Assembly: GCA_012513125.1 (NCBI GenBank)
Contig: JAAZCS010000249.1
Location: 1 to 6,359, forward strand
DNA length: 6,359 nucleotides
Origin: Treponema sp.
GTDB taxonomy: Bacteria > Spirochaetota > Spirochaetia > Treponematales > Treponemataceae
Direction: 5' to 3'
Shown here: one piece after another, positions 1-5,052 of the stretch
How positions within the stretch are numbered: position 1 is the first letter of the stretch
Layout: each line of letters opens with the position of its first letter
Program-made: the position numbers and the translations under genes
Notes under the pieces: model-generated
Database searches by the model: none
Seen by the model: only the letters and a program-made list of their open reading frames with translations
Told to the model about the DNA's origin: nothing

Positions 1-814
1 CATTTACAGAAAGAATTGTTGCTGTTCTTTGATATGTGAAAGATGGAAAGCAATATTCAGTGAATGACGTGTGATTTAACGCTTCTGTTGAATGTACGTG
101 ACCACAAAGAACATCTTTTACGGAAGTAACTTTGAACAGTGAAATCAAGTTGTTTCTTTCTGTAGTATCTTGCAAACAGAATACAAAGTTTGAATACGAA
201 AGAGGATAATGCATTAATACAACTTTTGGGTTTGTATCAAGATACATTAATGTTTTTAGTGTGTCGTATTGATCTGTTCCGAGTGTTCCAGATCCTGTGT
301 CAATTCCGTACCAACTGAATGTTTTTGTTTTAAATCTATAGAATGATGTTCCAGGTTTGTTTGAGGCAACCCAATTGTCCCATCCAGAATTATACAAATC
401 ATGATTTCCAACTACATTAAATGTGGATAAACCATATTTTGATTCCAGTTTATCAGTGAATTCTTTGTAGGCAGTACATTCAGATGCGTATCCATGATCG
501 GTTTGATCTCCTAAATGAATATAGAATTTTGGATAATTAGGATCTGTAGTAAGCATGCTGTCTAAATAATTGTACAGTTCAGTGATTGGAGGAATAGTTG
601 AGGAATTTCCAATGTGAGTATCTGTTAAGACTAAAACTTTATACTGGTCAGGAAGAGATTGTGCTGTTGAAGAAAAGTCAACTTCCTTAAATGCAGGCGT
701 TCTAGTTCTTGCACTAACAGAATTAGCATGGTAAAGCAAATTGTCAGTGCCATAATTGCAAGAGGATAATGTTAAAACAAAAAGAAGTGTCATAAAAGTT
801 ATTATTTTTTTCAT
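1..814 (-). CDS. Calcineurin-like metallophosphoesterase, lipoprotein (C-terminus off the window)
   Basis: This frame is open from ATG 814-812 to the left edge, 271 codons without a stop, so the C-terminus is missing. The N-terminus has a Lys-Lys start, a hydrophobic stretch and the lipobox L-S-S-C with Cys19, so it should be a lipid-anchored envelope protein. All metallophosphoesterase motifs are present in order: D65-T-H67, G102-D103-Q-T-D106, G136-N-H-D139, H202 in M-H-Y-P, and G238-H-V-H241. These supply the complete two-metal site, so the enzyme should be active on a phosphoester; the substrate cannot be read from sequence. Its ATG overlaps the TGA of the upstream gene as ATGA, with an AAGG Shine-Dalgarno at 825-822, 7 nt from the start, which implies translational coupling. 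The family call is firm. Cyclic-nucleotide phosphodiesterase, nucleotidase or other phosphatase activity all remain possible. Confidence 0.93.
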   Translation of the reverse strand, partial: MKKIITFMTLLFVLTLSSCNYGTDNLLYHANSVSARTRTPAFKEVDFSSTAQSLPDQYKVLVLTDTHIGNSSTIPPITELYNYLDSMLTTDPNYPKFYIHLGDQTDHGYASECTAYKEFTDKLESKYGLSTFNVVGNHDLYNSGWDNWVASNKPGTSFYRFKTKTFSWYGIDTGSGTLGTDQYDTLKTLMYLDTNPKVVLMHYPLSYSNFVFCLQDTTERNNLISLFKVTSVKDVLCGHVHSTEALNHTSFTEYCFPSFTYQRTATILSVN

Positions 815-1545
815 ATTCTCACCTTAACGAAAGTATTGATTTTTAATTCAGAAATAGATGGCGGTACTGTAAACATATCTACCATCTTTATTTTAATATC
901 GGAACCAAATGACAAATTGTTTATTGCATTTATTTGAAAACCTGTTGTAAAGAATGGAGTTCCAAACAAAACATAATCATAGTAATTTGATGATTCAAAA
1001 TTGAAATAAACATTTATCCAAGATGCTATCTGCCATAAAAAATGTAAATTAATTACAACAGAAGTGTTTTTGAGCGTTTCATTTTTTTTGATAAAAGAAT
1101 AACTATTGTCAAGAATTGTAGCAATTTTTGCAAAATAACAAACTCGGCCATCAAATCTGAAAATGGGACCTTTATGCCAAGAAAAATATACGCCAGCTAA
1201 AATGTCATTTTCATATGAGGTGTTAAAATAATTGTAAAAGTGATAAGTAAATCCTGCTCCAATATTAACAATATTAAAAAAAGTTGGCGCGTAGACAGCT
1301 TCAGTAACCAAGTCAAAAGTTGATTTAGAAATTCTAACTCCAAGATTTGTATAAAGTTCATTCATTTTTGCCGTAACTGAGTTTGAGATACCAATATTTT
1401 CAAATTTTAAATCTTTTTTTATCGGAAAGTCGACATCAGTTCGTAGTTCAATTGAAGGCTTTTCAACTGTGAAAAAGTTTATTTGTGCAAAAATTTGATA
1501 ACTTGCAATGAAAAGAAATGTCAATATAAATAATTTTTTCATCAT
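811..1545 (-). CDS. Secreted hypothetical protein, probable outer-membrane beta-barrel
   Basis: I do not recognise the family. The 244-residue product starts Met-Met-Lys-Lys, followed by a hydrophobic core and a plausible signal peptidase I site after Ala20 (I-F-A, then Q). The mature part has no long hydrophobic helix but many short alternating stretches rich in Phe, Tyr, Trp, Asn and Ser, the pattern of membrane beta-strands; it ends in V-K-V-R-I rather than the classical terminal Phe. A small outer-membrane barrel or periplasmic beta-sandwich is inferred, not shown. The start is either ATG 1545 or the adjacent ATG 1542: GGAG at 1553-1550 lies 4 nt from the first and 7 nt from the second, which favours 1542. 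It lies 23 nt after the U32 gene, and its stop overlaps the lipoprotein phosphoesterase start, so the two are probably co-translated and may act together in the envelope. Confidence 0.8.
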   Translation of the reverse strand: MMKKLFILTFLFIASYQIFAQINFFTVEKPSIELRTDVDFPIKKDLKFENIGISNSVTAKMNELYTNLGVRISKSTFDLVTEAVYAPTFFNIVNIGAGFTYHFYNYFNTSYENDILAGVYFSWHKGPIFRFDGRVCYFAKIATILDNSYSFIKKNETLKNTSVVINLHFLWQIASWINVYFNFESSNYYDYVLFGTPFFTTGFQINAINNLSFGSDIKIKMVDMFTVPPSISELKINTFVKVRI

Positions 1546-1568
1546 ATTTCTCCATCTATTAATTTATT

Positions 1569-2276
1569 TTATCTACCAGTTTCTCTTATTTGTCCATCTT
1601 GATATTCGCTATCTAGAATTCGTAAAAGAGAATCGTTTGTTAATTTATATTTTGAATAGAATACACAAATATGGCTATCACAAACCCAGTTTAGTAAAGT
1701 TCCGCTCTCGGGATTAATTATTTGCCAATCTCCACTATTTATTGTCAGCGAAACTATTTCTGGAGAAATTATTTCAATATCCATTTTGGGGTTGAATTTA
1801 TTTAATGCTGTAAGCGAATACATATGCCAGCCGTCTTTCTTTTCAAAAGGAACAATTTTTCTGTCTGGATGAATTGATAAATCTTCAAGTCTTGCTTTTT
1901 TTGCATTTGGGTGCAGATTGTTTAGGTCAGTTAAAAACGAACTGTAGTTTTTCTGTCCTTCCAAATACATTTTTTCAATTTCATTAGAAGATAATTCATT
2001 GCCAAATTCGGCTGCTAATTGATATTTGCTGTCAGAAGCCCCACTTGCCGTTTTGTCTGCATCTGTTTTATTATAGAAGAAACCTGTTGTGTTTTCTCTA
2101 TGGCTTACATTTTCTAGCTCGTCAATATACGGTTTTGCCTCTTCGCTTGTGATTTTTCCTTCAAGTGCGTCAATTGCTTTTCTGTATGCACGTGTAACCA
2201 TGGCAACATAATAAACACTTTTCATTCGCCCTTCAATTTTTAGTGAATCAATGCCAGCAGCTTTCATATCAGCCAA
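1569..2276 (-). CDS. U32 family protein, C-terminal fragment (up to 235 aa)
   Basis: This open stretch follows the internal stop in the same frame. It begins with the conserved G-I-D-S-L-K-I-E-G-R-M-K-S segment and continues through Y-Y-V-A-M-V-T-R-A-Y-R-K-A-I-D into a less conserved C-terminal domain. Possible starts are TTG 2276 or ATG 2267, 13 nt after the stop, but neither has a Shine-Dalgarno sequence, so separate translation would need reinitiation by ribosomes ending at the TAA. The frame stays open with sensible composition over its whole length and shows no second lesion, which argues that the interruption is recent or artefactual. It is listed separately because an automatic caller would report it as its own gene. 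Confidence 0.5.
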   Translation of the reverse strand: MADMKAAGIDSLKIEGRMKSVYYVAMVTRAYRKAIDALEGKITSEEAKPYIDELENVSHRENTTGFFYNKTDADKTASGASDSKYQLAAEFGNELSSNEIEKMYLEGQKNYSSFLTDLNNLHPNAKKARLEDLSIHPDRKIVPFEKKDGWHMYSLTALNKFNPKMDIEIISPEIVSLTINSGDWQIINPESGTLLNWVCDSHICVFYSKYKLTNDSLLRILDSEYQDGQIRETGR

Positions 2277-2279
2277 ATG

Positions 2280-2282
2280 TTA
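2280..2282 (-). other. In-frame TAA splitting the U32 gene
   Basis: The codons around the break read K-D-L-R-M-M-stop-H-L-A-D-M. From memory of the family, homologues usually have Glu at this place (K-D-L-C-M-I-E-H), so a single GAA to TAA change explains it. TAA is neither the selenocysteine nor the pyrrolysine codon, and the next base is C, so recoding is not supported by the context. Confidence 0.85.
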
Positions 2283-3029
2283 CATCATTCGTAAATCTTT
2301 GCTAGAAAGAATAGCTGTAAAATCTTCGCCTTCAAAGACTGGAAAATATTCATCTGGGCGCTGATGCTCCCGTAAAAATAAATCTCCTGATTCAGCGAGT
2401 TTCTTTGCACCATTTGGTTTAGTAAGCACATCATATTCCCATCTGCAAGTGTGTGAGCAAAAACCGCTTTGAGCACTTCTTCCAGTTAAATAAGCACTCA
2501 TCAAACATCTTCCAGCATAAGCTATGCACATTGCCCCGTGAACAAATGTTTCTATCTGCATGTCTGGGTTTGAATCTTTTATTCGTTTAATTTCATTAAG
2601 TGAAAGTTCTCGTCCTAAAACAATTCTTTTAAAACCAATTGATTTATACATGCGAACAGCTTCGCTATTAACACAACTAGCCTGTGTACTTAAATGAAGT
2701 TCTGCATTTGGAAAATTTTTTTGTAATAAAGGAACAATTCCAATATCTTGAGCAATAAACGCATCAATCGGATATAATTTAAAATAGTCGATATTTCGCT
2801 TTAGATTATCAATATCATTATCGTGGAAAGAAATATTTAACGCACAATGAAGTCTTTTGTTTGGATATTTGTTTTTTAGTTCAATTACTTTTTTATATTC
2901 ATCTTCATAAAAATTATCAGCCTTAACACGTAATGAAAATTTCTTCAGCCCAATATAGGCTGCATCAGCTCCATATGCGTATGCGTATGAAAGTTTCTCA
3001 ACATTTCCAGCTGGTGATAAAAGTTCCAT
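2280..3029 (-). CDS. U32 family protein, N-terminal fragment (249 aa)
   Basis: This is the part certain to be translated if the internal stop is real. It carries most of the TIM-barrel-like U32 core, including the signature around H164-G165 and all four candidate cluster cysteines (C168, C175, C191, C195), and ends S-S-K-D-L-R-M-M. It lacks the closing barrel segment with the K-I-E-G-R-M-K motif that family members share, so it is unlikely to fold into a working enzyme alone. The start is well supported by AGAGG 6 nt upstream and coupling to the preceding gene. The residue after K-D-L is Arg, where many homologues have Cys. Confidence 0.7.
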   Translation of the reverse strand: MELLSPAGNVEKLSYAYAYGADAAYIGLKKFSLRVKADNFYEDEYKKVIELKNKYPNKRLHCALNISFHDNDIDNLKRNIDYFKLYPIDAFIAQDIGIVPLLQKNFPNAELHLSTQASCVNSEAVRMYKSIGFKRIVLGRELSLNEIKRIKDSNPDMQIETFVHGAMCIAYAGRCLMSAYLTGRSAQSGFCSHTCRWEYDVLTKPNGAKKLAESGDLFLREHQRPDEYFPVFEGEDFTAILSSKDLRMM

Positions 3030-3030
3030 C

Positions 3031-4026
3031 TTAAGCCTCTGAATTGATACTATGTTCTAGTTTTGGTCTATTTTGAATTTCAATTTGACCAATTTCGTTG
3101 TCTGTTACAACTTTACCAATTTTTTCAACTGCTAAATGTGATTCTGCTAAATAGTCTTCTGCCATTTGAAACATAAAGCACATGTTCTTCCAAACATCTA
3201 GTTCGCATTTGTTACCAATTGAAATCATTTTTTCTGTAAAGGATTTAGCGTCTTCAAGTAAAATCTCTTTTTCGCCCATTTGAATATAAAGTGGAGGAAA
3301 ATCTACTAATTGTTCTTCAGTAGCCAAAAGTGGAGAAATAAAAGGACTGCTTGTATTTGTTTCATAAGTGTAAATCAAGCTACTTTTTCGTAAAATTTCA
3401 TCACTCATAATCTCATCTGATTTCTTTTTTGCAGAAAGAATCGAAGATGTTGGAGAAATATCTAGCCATGGTGAAAGAAATATCACTTTTTTTATGCATT
3501 TCTTAAATCTTTCTCTTAAGTTAAAAAGAAAAGCACAAGCAATTGAAGCTCCAGCTCCATCTGCTGCGATAATAATTTCTGGTAATGATGAATGTCCTTC
3601 TTCTGAGTTCAAAGAGCAAGATATTTGTTCTTCTGTAAAAAGAGCTCTAAAAACTGACTGAATATCTTCTATTGCGGCAGGATATGGAAATGTTGGTGCC
3701 AATCTGTACTCAGGCACAACAACTCTGCTGAAAGTTTTATTTGCAATTGATGAACAAAAACTTCTCCACGCTAATTTTGAACCGCCGATAAATGATCCAC
3801 CATGAATGTAGAGAGTAACTCTGTTTGAAGAATAAATTTCTGGCACCAAGATATCGCAATTGATATCTCCATATTTATATTCTGTGCATTCAACATTATT
3901 TGGCAAGAAAACCGTTTTGAATTCCATGTCAATGTTTTTTCTGAATATTTCTGGTGTTGTTTTTGAATTGAAAGCAAGAAGTTTAAGCCTTTTTACAGCT
4001 CCTTTTCTATCATTTTGAGTGGGCAT
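3031..4026 (-). CDS. Alpha/beta-hydrolase, HSL/lipase-esterase type, predicted catalytically dead
   Basis: The product is 331 residues from ATG 4026; a TTG at 4032 is in frame but lies inside the predicted promoter. The fold is clear: oxyanion-hole motif Y-I-H75-G-G-S-F, then P-E-Y-R-L-A-P (105-111) with F-P-Y-P-A-A, S-P-W-L-D at 185-189, S-P-L at 231-233, P-P-L-Y-I-Q-M-G at 244-251, and a final V-W-K-N-M element at 278-282. Members usually carry a nucleophile elbow G-D-S-A-G-G; here it is A155-D-G157-A-G-A, with Gly in place of Ser (codon GGA, 3558-3556). The final motif, normally M-x-H-x-F, reads M-C-F284-M-F, with Phe in place of the catalytic His (codon TTT, 3177-3175). Glu254 stands at the acid position. 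With Ser and His both gone, ester hydrolysis by the normal mechanism is not expected; a binding, scaffold or regulatory role is inferred. It is the first gene of the leftward cluster and has no Shine-Dalgarno. Confidence 0.85.
   Translation of the reverse strand: MPTQNDRKGAVKRLKLLAFNSKTTPEIFRKNIDMEFKTVFLPNNVECTEYKYGDINCDILVPEIYSSNRVTLYIHGGSFIGGSKLAWRSFCSSIANKTFSRVVVPEYRLAPTFPYPAAIEDIQSVFRALFTEEQISCSLNSEEGHSSLPEIIIAADGAGASIACAFLFNLRERFKKCIKKVIFLSPWLDISPTSSILSAKKKSDEIMSDEILRKSSLIYTYETNTSSPFISPLLATEEQLVDFPPLYIQMGEKEILLEDAKSFTEKMISIGNKCELDVWKNMCFMFQMAEDYLAESHLAVEKIGKVVTDNEIGQIEIQNRPKLEHSINSEA
3036..3040 (-). promoter_or_regulatory. Shine-Dalgarno of the U32 gene
   Basis: AGAGG lies 6 nt before the U32 ATG, inside the last codons of the hydrolase. 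With only 1 nt between the hydrolase TAA and the U32 ATG, the two genes should be translationally coupled. Confidence 0.6.
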
Positions 4027-4032
4027 ATGCAA

Positions 4033-4041
4033 AGTATAGCA
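4033..4041 (-). promoter_or_regulatory. Candidate extended -10 promoter for the leftward operon
   Basis: On the minus strand this reads TGCTATACT. The expected start point, about 7 nt beyond the hexamer, falls at or next to the hydrolase ATG at 4026. That would make the mRNA leaderless and fits the absence of any Shine-Dalgarno. A TTGACT at 4072-4067 lies 28 nt from the hexamer, too far to be its -35. Confidence 0.4.
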
Positions 4042-4056
4042 AAAAGAAGAAATATT

Positions 4057-4065
4057 TGCTACACT
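4057..4065 (+). promoter_or_regulatory. Candidate extended -10 promoter for metA
   Basis: TGCTACACT matches an extended -10 (TGn followed by a TATAAT-like hexamer). Transcription would start near 4072, giving a leader of about 24 nt before the ATG at 4096. No good -35 is present at the expected spacing, which is tolerated by extended -10 promoters. A weak GAG-type ribosome site lies at 4087-4089. Confidence 0.4.
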
Positions 4066-4095
4066 TAGTCAAATTCTAAAAGAAAAGAGTAAAAA

Positions 4096-5004
4096 ATGCC
4101 AATTAAGATTCATTCAAATCTACCAGCTTGCAAAATCTTAGAAAAAGAAAATATCTTTGTTATGACAGAAAATCGTGCTGTCAGTCAGGATATTCGTCCT
4201 CTTAAAATTGCAATCGTAAATCTTATGCCAACAAAAGAAGTTACTGAAACTCAATTATTACGCTTATTGGGAAACACTCCGCTTCAAATTGAAATTTCCT
4301 TAATTAGAATGGAAGATCATAAATATAAAACAACTGGTCAGCAATATTTGGAAAAATTTTATATACCTTCAAGTGAGATTTATAAACAAAAATTCGACGG
4401 GATGATAATTACTGGTGCTCCAATTGAACAATTGGATTTTGAAAAAGTTGATTATTGGAACGAGCTTTGTTCAATTATGGATTACGCAAAAGATAATGTT
4501 TTTTCCACTTTATATGTTTGCTGGGGTGCTTTTGCAGGTTTATATCATCTGCACGGAATAAAAAAATACCCATTGGATAAAAAATTGTCTGGAGTTTTTA
4601 TGAATGAACGGACTATTCCAAATGAACCTTTGCTGAGAGGTTTTGATGATACATTCCCCATTCCTCAGTCTCGTTACGCAACATTAAAAAAAGAAGATGT
4701 TTTGCAGAATGATAAGATTTCTATTCTTTCGCAATCAACAGAGGCTGGAGTTACATTATTAAAATCAAAGAATAATCGTGAAATATTTATGACAGGTCAT
4801 CTTGAATACGATACCCTTACTCTTGCTGAAGAGTATTCGCGTGATATTGCAAAAGGAATGAATGTTCCGTTGCCAAAAAATTATTTTCCAACAGATGATG
4901 TAAAAAAAACACCTTCAAGTTATTGGCGTAGTACAGCCCATCTTTTCTATTCAAATTGGCTTAATTATTACGTTTATCAGGAAACTCCATTTTCATTTAT
5001 ATAA
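4096..5004 (+). CDS. metA: Homoserine O-acyltransferase MetA, predicted acetyl-CoA specific
   Basis: MetA transfers an acyl group from acyl-CoA to the hydroxyl of L-homoserine, the committed step of methionine synthesis in the cytoplasm. The 302-residue length and register match the family: N-L-M-P-T-K47 with T-E-T-Q, F-D-G-M-I-I-T-G-A-P at 100-109, catalytic Cys142 in V-C-W-G, catalytic His235 and Glu237 in T-G-H-L-E, and a C-terminus N-W-L-N-Y-Y-V-Y-Q. Position 111 is Glu. In studied members Glu111 selects acetyl-CoA and Gly111 succinyl-CoA, so an automatic label of succinyltransferase is probably wrong here. Two unusual residues are Gln191 in P-Q-S-R, where the family normally has His, and Phe146 in C-W-G-A-F-A, where Gln is usual; neither is the nucleophile. 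It is a single-gene unit, diverging from the hydrolase and ending at a hairpin. No SAM riboswitch fits in its short upstream region. Confidence 0.95.
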   Translation: MPIKIHSNLPACKILEKENIFVMTENRAVSQDIRPLKIAIVNLMPTKEVTETQLLRLLGNTPLQIEISLIRMEDHKYKTTGQQYLEKFYIPSSEIYKQKFDGMIITGAPIEQLDFEKVDYWNELCSIMDYAKDNVFSTLYVCWGAFAGLYHLHGIKKYPLDKKLSGVFMNERTIPNEPLLRGFDDTFPIPQSRYATLKKEDVLQNDKISILSQSTEAGVTLLKSKNNREIFMTGHLEYDTLTLAEEYSRDIAKGMNVPLPKNYFPTDDVKKTPSSYWRSTAHLFYSNWLNYYVYQETPFSFI

Positions 5005-5046
5005 AGTGGCACATTGTGAAGTGAATTTCATTTCTGAGCCACTTTA
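5002..5046. terminator. Bidirectional hairpin terminator between metA and the symporter
   Basis: TAAAGTGGC at 5002-5010 pairs perfectly over 9 bp with GCCACTTTA at 5038-5046, starting in the metA stop codon. The loop is 27 nt, longer than usual, with room for a small inner pairing. T-rich sequence follows on the plus side and AT-rich sequence on the minus side, so it could end both convergent transcripts. The symporter stop is only 7 nt beyond the right arm. Confidence 0.6.
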
Positions 5047-5052
5047 ATTAAT

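Larger units (their letters stand above)
1569..3029 (-). pseudogene. U32 family peptidase-like protein interrupted by an in-frame TAA
   Basis: Read as one frame this is a 487-codon gene with a single internal stop at codon 250. The N-terminus E-L-L-S-P-A-G-N and Y-G-A-D-A-A-Y are typical of U32 proteins. The family signature E-x-F-x-H-G-A-M-C at residues 160-168 is followed by C175, C191 and C195, the four-Cys set thought to bind an iron-sulfur cluster in characterised relatives. The conserved S-K-D-L motif lies just before the stop, and G-I-D-S-L-K-I-E-G-R-M-K-S just after it, in the same frame and with nothing missing between. Named relatives with a known role (TrhP/YegQ, RlhA, UbiU/UbiV) are hydroxylation factors for tRNA, rRNA or ubiquinone rather than proven proteases; which role applies here is unknown. 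It starts 1 nt after the hydrolase stop, behind AGAGG at 3040-3036. It is a recent pseudogene, a natural variant or a sequencing error. Confidence 0.85.
4032..4066. repeat. Imperfect inverted repeat in the metA/hydrolase divergent intergenic region
   Basis: Arms AAGTATAGCAAA (4032-4043) and TTTGCTACACTT (4055-4066) are reverse complements at 11 of 12 positions, separated by 11 nt. Each arm contains an outward-facing extended -10 element. The dyad could be an operator controlling both genes, or simply two similar promoter cores placed back to back. Confidence 0.5.

Noticed and set aside
1508..1717. Rightward open frame of 69 codons across the U32/secreted-protein junction
   Set aside because: It is antisense to two well-supported genes, has no ribosome site and has a composition typical of an AT-rich shadow frame.
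2280..2282. Selenocysteine or pyrrolysine recoding at the internal stop of the U32 gene
   Set aside because: The codon is TAA, not TGA or TAG, and homologues are expected to have Glu there, so a nonsense change is simpler.
2975..2995. Short tandem repeat of GCGTAT in the U32 N-terminus
   Set aside because: It is under three perfect units and encodes Y-A-Y-A-Y before the conserved G-A-D motif, so it is explained by the protein and shows no sign of phase variation.
4027..4095. SAM riboswitch or other methionine-responsive leader upstream of metA
   Set aside because: The gap is only about 70 nt and the predicted leader about 24 nt, too short for any known SAM riboswitch; no matching helices were seen.
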